Below, one piece after another: positions 24,150-64,000 of a stretch of 64,000 bases of DNA. The notes below the pieces were generated by a model. That model was not told the origin of the DNA. It made no database searches and worked only from the letters and a program-made list of their open reading frames with translations. Position numbers and translations under genes: made by a program. Within the stretch, counting starts at the first letter, position 1; every line of letters starts with the position of its first letter. Origin of the DNA: Lycocorax pyrrhopterus obiensis. Its lineage: Eukaryota; Chordata; Aves; Passeriformes; Paradisaeidae. Location: positions 22,663-86,662 of the forward strand of contig JACSVZ010000011.1 of NCBI GenBank assembly GCA_014706295.1, read 5' to 3'.

Positions 24150-24198
24150 CCGGCAAGTGAATGTCTGTCTTCTGTCGCAGACTACATTCAGTTTCGAG
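24150..24198 (-). other. Probable noncoding exon 1 of SLC7A9
   Basis: Inferred. The TATA box at 24223-24230 predicts a start site near 24198, and a donor-like GCCGG|GTGGGT lies at 24150. A second possible donor lies at 24146. Transcript data would be needed to fix the ends. Confidence 0.4.
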
Positions 24199-24222
24199 GA
24201 TGTCCTTACCGGAACGATCAAG

Positions 24223-24230
24223 CTTTTATA
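24223..24230 (-). promoter_or_regulatory. TATA box of SLC7A9
   Basis: On the minus strand the sequence reads GGCTATAAAAGCTTG, a strong TATA box. It sits about 330 bases above the SLC7A9 start codon and about 140 bases from the ATG of the divergent plus-strand candidate gene. A GTTAAATTAG word at 24336-24345 resembles part of an HNF1 site, and mammalian SLC7A9 is reported to be HNF1-dependent; the match is weak. Confidence 0.6.
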
Positions 24231-24367
24231 GCCAGTCCTTCCTCTGAACTCCTCCAACGGTCCAGACAGATTTTATCTTCCCCCCAAAAGCTAGTCTGTT
24301 TTCTTCTTATCTAGGAGACCTTCTTTCTGTTCTTCGTTAAATTAGGCCCTGCCTCAGTTCCTTGGAG

Positions 24368-27300
24368 ATGGAAGCATCTGCTAAACAGAGTGTGGGCTAC
24401 TACAACTATCTAATTAGCAGCTCTTTGCCTCAGAAGGAGTCACCAGTCTTCTCTGTGTTGATTCAGGGTGAATGTCTTCCACTCAAAGTTTTGTCCTGTT
24501 TAGAGCAGGAATGTAAACAGTTTGTTTTCAAATTTAAATTTAGACTTACAGTTTTTTTTCGGTGAGGATTTTGCTTGTTTTCCTTAGTATTGGTCTAAAA
24601 TACAATCTGAGACAGTGAAGGAAATTGATCGGGTTTAGGTCCTGAGTCTCTAAAGTGGATTCAGTCAGAAGTCTCTTCTCTCCTAAGACTCTACAACTAT
24701 AATTACTTTAATTTGAATGCTGAAGATCATTATGCTTTTATACAGATGATAACTCTGGAAGGCATCATGTTTAGGAAACATAAGTTGGGGTTTTTTGAAA
24801 ATTAAGTAGTAACTGGCTACAAAAACTGCAGCATTTTAAATTGACAGAACACCTATCTCAGTATTGTGGTCTTCAGAAACATTTGGGCTGTAAAAACATC
24901 AAGTTTATCTTTTGAATTAAAGATTTTTTAAAGAATCATAATGAATCTAACTTTTTAGATTAAACCTATGATAGAAAACACATGAAGAATGCAGGGCTTG
25001 GGTCCCTGAACTTCATTATAGCTTTGTGCCCAATGTCTCTCTTTTAAAGCCATGTATTTAGACTGCTTCAATTATCACCTTTAGCAATTCTTGCTTTCAC
25101 TTACCTTATTTGTTTACATTTGTTTGGTGTTAATCGGGTCCAGGAATCCTTGTCAAGTGTATTTCTCCTGTTATTTCCCAGCCAGTTACAAGCAAGGAAT
25201 GTCCATGTCTGAAACCGGAATACGCAGAAGGAGCAGCAGCTTAAGTACAGAGGTTATAAAAGGTAATCATTAAACCCATTCTCTGCCAAGAAACTCTGAG
25301 TTAGGAACCACAGGTAAACCGATAGTCCAATTAGTTTATCTTTAAAAACAAGAAAATTCGTCTTTGTTCCATTTGTGAGAATGTTTGTCCAGTGCCTAAG
25401 TAGTGTATTACATAGTGAGAGTGAACCATAATTTGGAGAGTCTATTTTGATGATTTTTATAGCAAGCAGTTGCTAATTAAGAAATGCTTTGGAAAGATAA
25501 CCTTGAAGTAATTGTCATATTATGGGTGCATCAAAACAATTTGTCCAGATTTTATTTGAATCCTATAAAAATAGTTGGTATTTTTATCTTGAGAAGGTAG
25601 AGAAGCATGAGAAAAAAATGTTTCCTTTGTTTTTCATTAACCTGAGGCAGCTGAGTGGGCAACTTGTGTTCCCTTTGCTTGCAGTTACAAATATTTTCCA
25701 TTTTTGTAAATATTTAAAAATCTTGCTCCAGTGAAAAATACCATTCTCTATTTCTATGCAGTTGTATATCCAGGAAAAAAAGTATTACTATCCTGAATTC
25801 TGTAATAAGGCAACAGCTTTCATTTGAGCTGTAATAAGGCAACAGCTTTCATTTGAGCTAGTTATTCCTAAAACACTTGAAAAAAAACCCCTTGATCATG
25901 TTAATCACTTAATTGTTTTTAGCAATGCAGTTGAACAACTCCTTTGCTGTATGACATTCAAAAGTCCTAACCAAACCCCTCTAAATGCCGATGAGTTTTT
26001 CAATAAGTATCTACTGTTAAAAGCTAAAAGATGTTCAGGTACTGGTCCCTGATGTTAACATTTAACATCTGTTGCCTTCTTGAGATAATGCCTCATAAAC
26101 AGGCAGTACAGGGCTGGAAATAAGACCAAATTGTTGGGCCTGAGCATCAACAAAACTATCCTAAGCATGATTTAACAGTTGTTTTCCTCACTTTTTTTTA
26201 AGCATGCAGGATTGATCAACAGGAATTCCTTCTGTAATGATGATGTAAATCTGTGACTGAACATGGACTCTTAAGAATATGTGAAACACTTGTTAGTTTA
26301 TATTTGCCATGTTTTGTGATGTTTGAGCCAGACTGTGCTGGGAATGTTTTTCTCCAAGACTGAAGTTGCAAAGTAATGTCGGTACGGAAAACAAAATCAA
26401 AGGTGTACTTTTTAGTCACTGGCTTTTTTCTCTCTTTGTTTTTATTGTTTAATTCTCACAGAAATAGGGTTAAGATACAAGAGAAGCTCTTCCATTTTAA
26501 ATAACTTCTTATTGAAAAACTACGACAGTAAGTATGGCCTAACAAAAGTTTGGGGCATTTTTACCTACAGATAAAGAGAATAAAACATGTTAAAATTATA
26601 GTCTTACTACAACCATATCAACAAAGGTATGAACAATTTATTCCTTTTTCTACAAGTTTTACAAGGACTTTTAAAATATTTTTCGTGGTAACTGTGATGC
26701 ATGATTAACTTATGTTTTCAGATCCTTCAATTTCACATGCCTCATTTGGGATCAGATACTATGTAATGTACTTCTGTGTTCTTTATACCGATAATTTTGA
26801 AATGAAGATTTATAATCTTATCATTCCTGTGTTGTTCCTGAAATGCCACAGAGACTATTGAAACAGCTAATGTGAAAAGAAAAAAAGAAGGGAGGGATCA
26901 TATTATGGGGCTACCATTGTCCCTTGAAATGAAGCAGGCGCATCTTTCACATCATCTCTACCCTGCAACTTCCAAACCAACAAAAAACCCTGAAAAAACA
27001 GGTAATTTTGATGAAAAGATAATGGGGTATTTAACCTTTATTGTTCTGTTAAGTAAGGTTTTGCTTGGGAATTTTTCTTGGATTTAGTGTAGGTAGTCTT
27101 CGATTTTTTTGTATAGATGTACGCCTTAGTTGTCTTTTCTTTCTCCTTCAGATCTGTACTCCATTTTGTTTCTTCAGGTCCCATAAAATCAACATTGAAA
27201 ATATGTTGTTTGAGTTTTTGCCTAAGCAACCGGTTTCTTTAGTCAGCCTGGAATGTCCATCTGGAGAATTCCCACCCCTTCAATAGGTGTCTTAAGTCTC

Positions 27301-27648
27301 TGCAGTGATTTGACCTTAACTAGTCTGTGTTTCTTTATAAAAATAGAAAAGTATCTTCGTTTATTGTCTAGTTTTGCTTTAGGGGTTGCTCTTCTTGGGA
27401 TGCTGTAAACCTATTAAAAGATTTGCAGTTTTACCAGCAATCCTTCTTTTCCTCAGCCACTGAAGTTATAAATAAACATTGATTTCAAGGATTCTATTAG
27501 TATTTTCTTCATAGACAAGAGAAATGACATTTTACAGCCGTGGGAAAAGAGTCCTTCCCTCTCAAATAGGTACACAGATGAAGAGATGAAGGAGTTCAAA
27601 TTCCAAGGGACTACACAGGCAAACACTTTGAGGGCTGGTCCTATTTAA
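24368..27648 (+). CDS. Candidate novel five-exon gene, 176 aa, divergent from SLC7A9
   Basis: Not recognised. Exons: 24368-24467, 25182-25262, 26462-26527, 26852-27001, 27515-27648, totalling 531 nt including the TAA stop at 27646-27648. All four introns are GT-AG with good sites (donors GG|GTGAAT, AAAG|GTAATC, GACA|GTAAGT, ACAG|GTAATT; pyrimidine-rich acceptors) and the phases match at every junction. The ATG is in good context (GAGATGG). The product starts MEASAKQSVGYYNYLISSS, has a basic Ser-rich part (GIRRRSSSLSTEV, then LRYKRSSSILNNFLL), a Lys/Arg patch (VKRKKEGRDH), a His/Pro stretch (AHLSHHLYPATSKPTKNPEK) and ends TTQANTLRAGPI. No signal peptide, membrane segment or known domain was seen. 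It is probably a small intracellular protein. An alternative donor at 27570 could extend it. I recall no gene between SLC7A9 and CEP89 in human. Confidence 0.55.
25800..25858. repeat. 29-bp tandem duplication
   Basis: Two perfect copies of a unit beginning 'ctgtaataaggcaacag' lie side by side in an intron of the candidate gene. Confidence 0.95.
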
Positions 27649-27685
27649 ACACTGTAGTTTGAACCTTTTCAAATGCTATTTACCA

Positions 27686-27691
27686 ATTAAA
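27686..27691 (+). terminator. Poly(A) signal candidate of the novel gene
   Basis: ATTAAA, a common variant signal, 38 bases after the predicted stop codon. It supports reading 27515-27648 as the last exon. Confidence 0.4.
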
Positions 27692-27699
27692 TTGTAAAA

Positions 27700-30600
27700 A
27701 GTAATTTTTAACTTTAATTCAGGAAATAGCAAGGGCACAGTGTATAAATACACTTTTATTATTAGTTACTAAAAGGAAAAGTTAATGTTTGTTAGGGTTG
27801 GTATTTATTGCTTGCAGTAATGCATGTTCTACTTTGACCAATACTAAAGCAAATCATAAGGATGATCTTAACTTGCAGCTTTTAATTGTAGCTTAGCAGT
27901 ATCTTAGAGTGGATACTTTCCATTCTAACCTTCCTGCTTACAAGTTAATTTTAATGAGAGGACCCGTGTGTTTCCTCGTATTTGGTCTTGTTTGAATCTG
28001 ACCATTAATAGATGTGTTCCATGACGTGATCTCAGTACTGTCATCCTTAAAAGCATTTTTTTTCTGAGTAATGGCGGGTATGCTGCAAGTGGAACATAAG
28101 GAAAAGGTCTTATTTAATAGCTATGGTGATGCTGGGTTATGCTACTGGATTGCAAGATCTTTGCATCTTGTGGAAGTGAATAGGAAATATTAGGTGACTG
28201 TAGTTCTTAACAGAACTACTTAATAGAGTATGGTTCTTAACAGAATATATGGGGGTTAAATACCCGTATTTTTTCCCTACATAGTTCTTGGTTACAGTGT
28301 AATTGGTTTTTCTTCTGTGACAAATACGGCTTTTGAAAAGATATTCAGGTTTGCTAAAGGTTTTGTACTATATCTACCTGAATTGTGCAGAGTCTTTAGT
28401 CTAAAGAGAGATTTCTTTTTGTATAATGTATTTTTTAAGCGCAGCTGTTCAGAGACTCTTAACAAACTTGTGAAAGCTGGGTGTGTCATTCTATCCAAAA
28501 GGTCATCAAAAAATCAAGGAGTCTCTTCATAAGGATGTTCTAAAGGAATTTTGATGGCCTCTGAAGAAAACTAGCTTGAGTATGTCATACTAGGTTTTTT
28601 TTCAAAGACTGTGAGGATTTTAACAGTGCATCAAAGTCTGATCAGAATCAATGATTTTTCTGATAAACAACCAGCCCCTCGTGTTTTTCTCTTTTAAAAA
28701 CAAGACCTGATTTTGATCTCCTTTTTGAGTCCAAAACTCAGGTTGCTTTCCACTGGCCTTTCACCAAGGAAGGGTTACCAGATAACATTGGTTTTGGAAG
28801 ACACATCTGTCTTGTGCCCACCTCTAGCTGAGGAAGGAAGCAGTGAATACTGAAGCACTCTACTGAGGTTATGATGTTCTGTGCTACTTTCGAAGTCTCA
28901 TTTTAATTTTATATTTATCAAAACAAAATATTTGAAGTATAAAACAACTCTAATTGCTACAATATATATCCTTCTATATTTCATATCTGAACATGTGCTT
29001 ATATAGGTATGTTGAAATAAATTTAGTACAGAAGGAAGAAGTTCAGAACTAAAAAAAATCTGGAGAGCTCACTCCCTGATAAATCACATTTTTAAACATA
29101 AAGAAGCCTTCAAAGTGCATCTGGTTTTCTAGATTCAAGCTGATTGACACCATGGAGTTTTTACCATACTTATTTACATTAGATTTGGAGAGCAGGATGA
29201 GTGCTTAGAACTCTCCTAAATGGAAGAGCCATGCCTGGCCAAGGATTTGTATTCCCAAGGGAAAAGCTCTTTGAACTCCTGATGCAATGTACCAGGAGAG
29301 TGGCATGAATTTTTCATAGTGAAAAAGTCCTAGGGGGTTCTCTCTTCTGAGCTGGTGAAAGGCAATCTTCTGGCCTGAAAAACAGCATCTTTCAGGCTTG
29401 AAAATAGAGGTAGGGGAAAAGAAAAAAGCTGGGTTTAAATGACTTCTTAATGGTTGGAGGAAATTTTCTATAAACTGGAAAAAATGATAAGGCAAGTATA
29501 CGTCAATGCTCTGTCAGTTCACAGGACATTGGTACATACTTACCTTAATGACTGCTGAGTGACTGCTGAGCGTCAGACTCTCCCTGGTATTTACACAACC
29601 AAAACACAGAGTATGAAATGCTTTGTTCTGACAATAAAGTAAGAAGTAATGCTACTATTTTAGCAGTAGTTGACAAATGCATTGGAACTACTGATATTTA
29701 CTCTGAACTCTCCTGCGGTTTTGGTTTTGGAAGGGTGATAGCAATGTTTGCTTTTTGAATACATAATTACATTATTTATTCCAAATTATGGCAAAATTAT
29801 GTTCAGTTATTATGGACAGAATATGCTCTGTAAATTCATCAATGAAACTTGAATGTGACTACAGTTCCACAAATCCTGAATTGTTTTCCCTTTTCTTGGT
29901 AGGAATGGAAGAATGTTTTTATGTTGTCTTGTGAAAGGAAGCTGAAACTACTTCATGGATTCAATTTAGTGACTGGAAGATCTGGAAGATACTGTAACTG
30001 GAAGGCAGGTGCAATATAATGGAGTCAGGATGCTCTGCCAGCTGTGGTCAAGGGAAAATAACAAGTTGCTATTGTCAGGTGGGTAATAGAAAAAGGATAA
30101 ATTGGCATGGGTAGAATTATTGTACTAGAATAAAACAGTCAAATAATTTCTTTAGTCATCCAAATTTAGCATAGTATCTATAAAACAAGGAAAAGCTCTG
30201 ATTTTAAAATTCTCATTAAGTTACACACCTTTAATGAAACATCATCTGGCAGTAGTGGTCCAGTAAATACTCCTATAAAGGCATTTTTCAGTCATCCTGG
30301 ATTTTCTGTAGTGTGCTGAAAACTACACCAAGCGTGGGAAAGAAATGAGAACAAGTGTGCCACCTTCATGAGACACAATAGTTAGCATCACCAAAAGCTT
30401 TTGTGGCTCTTCAGTTATTGTGTATAGAAGAGGTCCTGAAAACTTTGATAACACTTGCACATGTATGTATGCAAAATGCTTATCACAGTGAATGGTAAAA
30501 GGGAAAAATTCACAGATCCATCTTTGTATCGGAAGTGCTGACTTATTTTTGGCTTTTGATCTTTAGATCAAAATTAATCCTTAATTAAACATTAGATTGA

Positions 30601-30810
30601 CTTAGATTGGACAAGTCCTATCCTAACTTGTCCACTTTGCTTCTAACTCTTGTAAGCACCTCTTTCCTGCCTTCCTGCTGAGTCCTGCAGCACAGCAAGA
30701 GCATGACAGTGAAGAGGAATCGCTGGGCACAAGGCAGCAACATGTTCGAATTGGGATTTTAATACAGCTACAAAAGGAGAAGGTAATGAAGGCAGTTGTG
30801 TCTAACATCT
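27700..30810. other. Intergenic stretch, no gene seen
   Basis: AT-rich unique sequence between the candidate gene and the ERVL LTR. The longest open frame (96 codons, minus strand, 29205-29495) starts without a supported context and has no domain. I found no splice-consistent continuation of the candidate gene here. Confidence 0.6.
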
Positions 30811-31869
30811 TGTCGTGGTTTGACACTGGCCAAATGCCACGAACCCACGACAGCTGCTCACTCACCCTCCCCTGCCACAGCTGGGCAAAGGAGACAAAAA
30901 AACTAAACGAAGGGTTCATGAGTTAAGGACCACGAGAAAACACTCCAAGGGCATAACAGGCTCAACTTATAGGTACAAAGTGAATTTATTACTAACAAAA
31001 TCAGAGGAGGATAATGAGAAGTAAAATAAGCCGTTAAAAACACCTTTTCCCCCCATCCCCTCCCTCCTTCCCAACAATAGCGCAGGGAGACAGGGCAGGG
31101 GGGTTTGGTCAGTTCACCACCCGAGTTCTTCTTCCACTGCTCAGGGAGAGGAATCCTTCCCCTGCTGCACCGTGGGGTCCCTCCCACAGGAGACAGTTCT
31201 CTGTGAACTTCTCCAGTGTGGGTCCACTCTCACGAGCAGCAGTCCTCCCAAAACTGCTGCAACGCGAGTCCCTCCCACAGGCAGACAGTCCTCCCAGAAC
31301 TGCTGTGGCGTGGGTCACTCTTCCACGGGGTGCAGTCCTCCAAGGACAGGCTGCTCCAGCCTGGGAGCAGGGCCCTCTCTCTCCACTGGGTCTCCCACTG
31401 GATCACAGCCTCCTCCAGGCATCCACCCACCCTGGTGTGAGCACCTCCCCCACGGGCTGCGGGTGGATCTCTGCATCCCCCAAGGACCTCCAGGGACTGC
31501 AAGGGGACAACCTGCATCACCACGGCCTGCAGAGGAATCTTGGCTCCGGGGTCTGGAGTACCTCCCTCCTGCTCCTTCTCCACTGACCTTGGTGTCTCCA
31601 TGTTGTTTCCCTCACATGTTCTCACCTCCTCCTCTTCTCTAGCTGGAATTAAAAGTGCCCCTCTTTGTTTTGATTTTCTTCTTAAATCTGTTACCACAGA
31701 GGCATTACCATCATCTCTAATTTGCCCAGCTTTGGCCAGCAGCATGTCCATCTTCAGAGCCATCAGGGATTGGCTCTGCTGGACAAGGTGGAAGCTTCCA
31801 GCAGCTTCTCACAGAAGCCACCTCTGTGGTGCCCCTGCTACCAAAAACCAGCCCGTGCAAAACCAGTAA
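30811..31869 (+). mobile_element. Solo LTR, avian ERVL type
   Basis: Begins TGTCGTGGTTTGACACTGG and contains the recurrent 'gggtccctcccac' and 'gcagtcctcc' phrases typical of songbird ERVL-family LTRs. Near the end it has the phrases 'cagcttctcacagaagccac' and 'gctaccaaaaaccagccc'. Length is about 1.06 kb. The terminal ACA is degraded and no target-site duplication was found. No retroviral coding region lies next to it. Long open frames within it are by-products of GC content. Orientation follows the usual presentation of this family from memory. Confidence 0.8.
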
Positions 31870-34240
31870 GTGTAACACTGTCTTGCCTCATCACTTCTCA
31901 CAAATCCTTGGTGGCTGTACTGAGGAACTGCTGATCTCTCTATCCTTTAACTAGTGTTCCACACTATGGTGAGATGCATCTTTGTCTTCAGACCTGTCTG
32001 CCTGATACTCCTTTATTTAAGCTATTTTTCCTGTTGCTCCGATGAAGTAAAATGAGTTTCAGAAATACTGTTCCTTGTGACATTTCTTCACCAAATAATG
32101 CTATTAAACTCTCCTTAACTGCACCTCCTAGAATTCAATTTTTGATATTCTGAAGCTGAAAAGATTAACTGCCAAAATACACAAAATGTCTCTAATTGGA
32201 TTGGTTTCTAGTGGCTCCTCTTTTTTTTCTTTCAGTGCTAAAAGATTATTTTCTTCTTATTTTTAATTATTTCTTTAGTGCAGAAGTGATGGACATACAT
32301 CCTTTAAGTTCTTCCTTCTAGCTAGCTTTTGAGACATTGGATTTTGGTTTGATTAGGTAGTGGTATTGCCTGCTAGGCAACTTAGCTCCTAAAATTATCA
32401 ACTTTGTTAGTAATTTTAGCAGGTTTTTGTTTTTCCTTTATATTTAAATGTTGTGTGTTTTAATAAAACCATATTTTTTTTTCAGAAGAATATTTATACA
32501 TGTAATGCTATTCTTTTAATGTTTTTTCTAGTCCTAAAATCGATAGTCAGCAATAAGCATTATTTTGTGTACTTTCTGTACACAGAAATATCCTAAAACC
32601 AAGCGGTTTAATGCAAGATAAGAAACATACAGAGCATAAGATTTATGTTTCTTATGAAAGAGATTTACAGGAAAACCAATTCTTTCAGCTGTTAATAAAA
32701 GAGAGAATCAATTTCTTTCCTGTCAGAAGGAACTGGAGGGAAGCACCTATCTAATCATCAATTCTATTTGTACAACACTTGGCACAATTGCAAATGTGTT
32801 TACTTTTGTGGATCTGAAACAATTCCAATATTTTACTGTCCAAGTATGTCAAATGGGTGATATGTTCATATGTATTTAAAATATCCTATAACAGGATTAT
32901 TCGTTATGCCAAAAAAGTGTTCCTGAGCCACAAAAGGACTTTTTCATCCATGGGACATAGTTTTTTTCTCAGTTTTTCCTGTGGAAACTGAGTATGGAGA
33001 ATCACTCATGGATTTGATTAAATGTTAGCTCATTTAAAGTTTAACACCATATTTTAATGATAAGCAAATGACAAAGAAGTGTAGCATTTCTGAACAAATT
33101 CTTAGGAGTGTCACTGTCAAGGTGCTGCCCTTTGAACCATGTATTAAAATCTACTCTAAAACAATTCTAGACATTCCCAGATCACTTCAGTGGAAGAACA
33201 GTTAGGCCAATATTGAGAATTTTGAAAATCTTGCTTCTGTTTCTGAGGAATTACCAATACAATAGTTTTTCCTTGTGAAACTGCTTATTTTTAGAAACTC
33301 TTAAAACATACTCAAAAGGGCAATTAAAACCAGATGAGGATAATATTGTAAATACTAAATCAGTTCTGAGATTGTATGTGCATATTCAGAGATGCTTATA
33401 TTAAAAAATATGACATGAGAGGCTTCATTTTCCAAACCTGCCTTCAAAAACATAAAAAGCTGTGGGTATAGCCATGTTCGATGCTCTTCCAGGGTCTGCA
33501 CACCTGCAGATTGAAGCTTGTGTGGAAACGAGAGGAGTGTGTATGCCTGTCTAACTTACCTCTAATACTTAAGAGGTATTTCAGTCTTGACATTTCAAAT
33601 TAGTTTTTTTTTTTTGTCAAATTCAAGGAAGAGAGGAGACAGGACTGGTTTAGTGAAAGACCACCCCCATGCCAATTTCACTTATTAACGAAGTTATTTA
33701 AGATTGTGTTTAAAAATAGTTTCTGGTTGTTATGTTGAGGCATAGAGTCCTAAAATAATCAAGTTGAAAAAGCCAGGAGAGGCTTCGAAAGGATTCGAAG
33801 GTGTAGCTCTTGTTAAGTCTCTGGGCAGGGATCAAATGATAGTGTGCTGTTAGAGACTAGTTCTGTTAATCAGTGTCTTCATGACTCTGGCATGCTGAAG
33901 TTGTATCTTGATGAGCTGCTAAGGTTGTTGCACTTGTTTTATTCCTATGAAAGATAAGTAATTAAAGTACATCTTAAAATCCTGCTTGCATATATATGAC
34001 TTAGCTACTTTGGTGGTTTCCTATAATCAGGGCAGTATCTGAGTGCACTGAGATTCTGCCAGTGCTTTGAAAGTCTGTAGATTCTTTAACTTTGCACTGT
34101 ACTGCAGAACCTGGCTTTGAAAGCTGTACATCTACCTGTCCTTGAACATCATGGTGTGACAGGAAGTGCTGTCCCCACCCTCTCCTGAATAAAGCCATTC
34201 TGCTGAGTCATGGCCTTACCCTGAAGGAAAGTGCTGCAGG
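31870..34240. other. Intergenic stretch, no gene seen
   Basis: AT-rich sequence without recognisable repeats or coding potential. An isolated 65-codon minus-strand frame (34001-34198) is noted but unsupported. Confidence 0.55.
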
Positions 34241-34262
34241 AACCTTTCTAGACACAAACAAG

Positions 34263-34268
34263 ATTTAT
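34263..34268 (-). terminator. Possible poly(A) signal of CEP89
   Basis: AATAAA on the minus strand, about 1.1 kb past the CEP89 stop. The region 34245-35391 would then be 3' UTR. Other signals may be used. Confidence 0.3.
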
Positions 34269-35391
34269 TTCTTTTGGTATTTTAACTTGGTTTTCTGCTC
34301 TTTTTGTTAACTTTGATCAAAGCCAATGAAATTCTTCATTATTTCTAACACTACACAACTATGATAGTTACAGGGTTTTTGTATTGTTACAGTTTTCTGG
34401 TACCATTTACATTTTGTTATGAAAACGAAGCAAAACCAAAAAGCTGATCCAGCAAGTTATATGTAAATCCAAAATAAAGTCACATCATAGTAATTACATA
34501 CTACTATAAAGCTGATGTGCAATATTGTGAAAAATCAACAATTCTGAAAGCTAAGACAAATACACGTCAATAATCTAAAGGCATAAACAATAAGCATTTG
34601 CTTCAGAGAATACTTTGGAAAGAAGTGGCTTTTGAAGCCACTGAATCTGAAGCAGGATGAACAAAACAATCTGGAGGAGAACTGCATCCTGTGCTGGCAG
34701 CTCACCCCCTTGGCAAAACCATGGTAGGAGCCTTCCAACATCTACAGGGCTCCTGTAAATCTACACGGTGGACAGTTGTGCATTCAGGCACCAGCAGTTG
34801 TCATGAGGATGCTTCAGTCTTGTCTGCTTCAAGTTCTTGTCTGTAGTCAAGTTCTTCTCTGTCCTTGAGATGACAAGATTTTTTGGCACACAATCTAGTA
34901 TAAGGACATCCTTGCATCTTAGGAAGTTAAGATGCTTCATCATGAGAAAAGCACAAGCCATACATTTTTTTTCAGCTTGGGTCATACTCCATCTGGTGTT
35001 TTATGGAGAAGTTACTGAAATTTGTCCTTTTCATTTTAATGAGCACTGTCTTGCTGTTCACTTGTTTTGCGACAAGGTATATATCTGGGCTAAACACCAC
35101 GCTTACCAGCTACTTAATCCTGTTAACTAGTTACTTGTCTTTACATGTTAACTTAAAGCTCTATCACATTTTGTCTTAAGAAGGAATAGCCTTTTCTTCA
35201 AATACCAAAGTAATATTTTGGGCTAGATTTACACTATTCATAGTACAAGTAGAGAATATGTTGTTGTCATTCTGATGACCTTAAAAATACAGTAATATTG
35301 AAGAGAGTAAACATTCCATTACATCTTGTGCTGCTGAAAAAGTCAAATTCAGGCACCAAGTTCTCTTTCTTGGATGAGATGCAGGTTCTTA

Positions 35392-63251
<27,860 letters not shown>

Positions 63252-64000
63252 TGTCCTGGTTAAAAGGAAAGGCATTTGCCAAGGAAGGTGGGAACCTCCT
63301 TTGGAATGGAAAATGTGATCCTCTTCCCTCCAAATCACTGTAACTTTGAAATTATGGGGCTTTCAGGCAAAGATATGTGAAAAGGAATAACAGTGCTTTA
63401 CTAGAATGAATATATATATATATATATATATAAATGAAAAGGCAAACAAGCAACAGCAGTGGCAGCAGCAACAAACAAACCCAAGAACCCAGTGGCAGCC
63501 TCTCTCGGCCGCAGGCCCTTTCCCCCTCGGTGCAGTTCCGCTCATGGCCACCAGGGGCGCTGGTGGCTCCCGGCTGGGCAGGGCGGGTGCGGTCATTCCC
63601 CGCCTGCAGGGGGCGCTGTGGCGCGAGCTCGGCCGCCTCTCTGCACCCGGTTAATGGTGGGGCAGCTGGCAGAAGAGATGGCAAAGGGGCTTCCTTTGCA
63701 AATTCATGGGGGGCAGCCGGTCCCGGTGCCCCTCTGGATAGTGAAATGGGCCGTAGCAGGAACCTCAGAGTGGCAGCCTGGAACGGCAGAGGCGGGCACA
63801 CCCAGGGTGGCAAACAAGGTGCAGCAAAAACTCCAGGGCTGTGCCAGGAGCCGCGGGATGTCCGGGCAGGCACTGGATGTCAGGTTAAAGTGTAGCGAAA
63901 AACCCGAAGCAGCGGCAGAAAGCAGCGGGGCTGGGCAGTGGCAGCCAGGCTTCTGCAAGCAGCTGCTGCACACAGCTGGGAGACACTCCCTCTGGGAAGG
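63252..64000 (+). mobile_element. ERV LTR, cut by window end
   Basis: Begins TGTCCTGGTTAAAAGG and continues with 'ggaaggtgggaacctcc', 'ggaatggaaaatgtgatcc' and 'ggaataacagtgctttact', phrases I associate with songbird ERVL-type LTRs. GC content rises sharply after 63490. The 3' end is not in the window. Open frames here are not genes. Confidence 0.65.
63410..63432. repeat. (TA)n microsatellite
   Basis: About eleven TA dinucleotides inside the terminal LTR. Confidence 0.95.

Noticed and set aside
25091..25180. Extension of the candidate gene's exon 2 upstream
   Set aside because: A strong acceptor at 25181 and the phase match with exon 1 make the spliced model more likely than read-through.
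29205..29495. 96-codon minus-strand frame
   Set aside because: No start context, domain, splice partners or similarity that I recognise.
29899..30020. Possible sixth exon of the candidate gene after 27569
   Set aside because: The acceptor is plausible, but the frame meets a stop after about 15 codons. The unspliced end at 27648 with a nearby ATTAAA is simpler.
31172..31869. Several overlapping open frames on both strands
   Set aside because: They lie inside the ERVL LTR, which does not code for protein.
34001..34198. 65-codon minus-strand frame ending near the possible CEP89 3' end
   Set aside because: It starts with ATG but has no domain and no exon structure. The CEP89 stop at 35392 is well supported by the family match.

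Overview
The window looks like nuclear DNA of a bird, probably a songbird or a close relative. It holds one broken near-full-length CR1 LINE and one CR1 fragment, several avian-style ERV LTRs, and two vertebrate genes split into short exons with GT-AG introns: SLC7A9 and CEP89, in the same order and orientation as on human 19q13.11 (from memory). Nothing bacterial, plasmid-like or phage-like was seen.

Layout. (1) 1-8450 is a tandem macrosatellite. A unit of about 4.7 kb starts at 1 and again at 4728. The first 3.1 kb of the two units is almost identical, while the rest is anciently diverged and rearranged. (2) 8450-13340 holds a 76-bp minisatellite, decayed pieces of the same repeat family and two minus-strand LTR-like blocks. 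(3) 13520-24200, minus strand, is a complete, apparently intact SLC7A9 (b0,+AT, 493 aa, 12 coding exons). Its first intron uses a GC donor, and it has a TATA-type promoter at 24223-24230. (4) 24368-27648, plus strand, is a previously unrecognised candidate gene: five exons with phase-consistent canonical splice sites and a 176-aa reading frame, arranged head-to-head with SLC7A9. (5) 30811-31869 is a solo ERVL-type LTR. (6) 35392-60476, minus strand, is the C-terminal part of CEP89: seven coding exons, with the 5' half lying beyond the window. (7) In the 14-kb CEP89 intron lies a plus-strand RNF182-like RING/two-TM pseudogene, cut in two by the CR1 LINE (48642 to about 52815). (8) 60775-61175 is a CR1 fragment, and 63252 to the end is another ERV LTR that runs off the window.

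The working genes are SLC7A9, the transport subunit for cystine and dibasic amino acids that pairs with SLC3A1, and CEP89, a coiled-coil protein of the centriole distal appendage. They are neighbours by old synteny rather than by shared function. The new candidate gene sits in the short interval between them and may share a promoter region with SLC7A9. On the far side of SLC7A9, where TDRD12 lies in mammals, this window shows only repeats.
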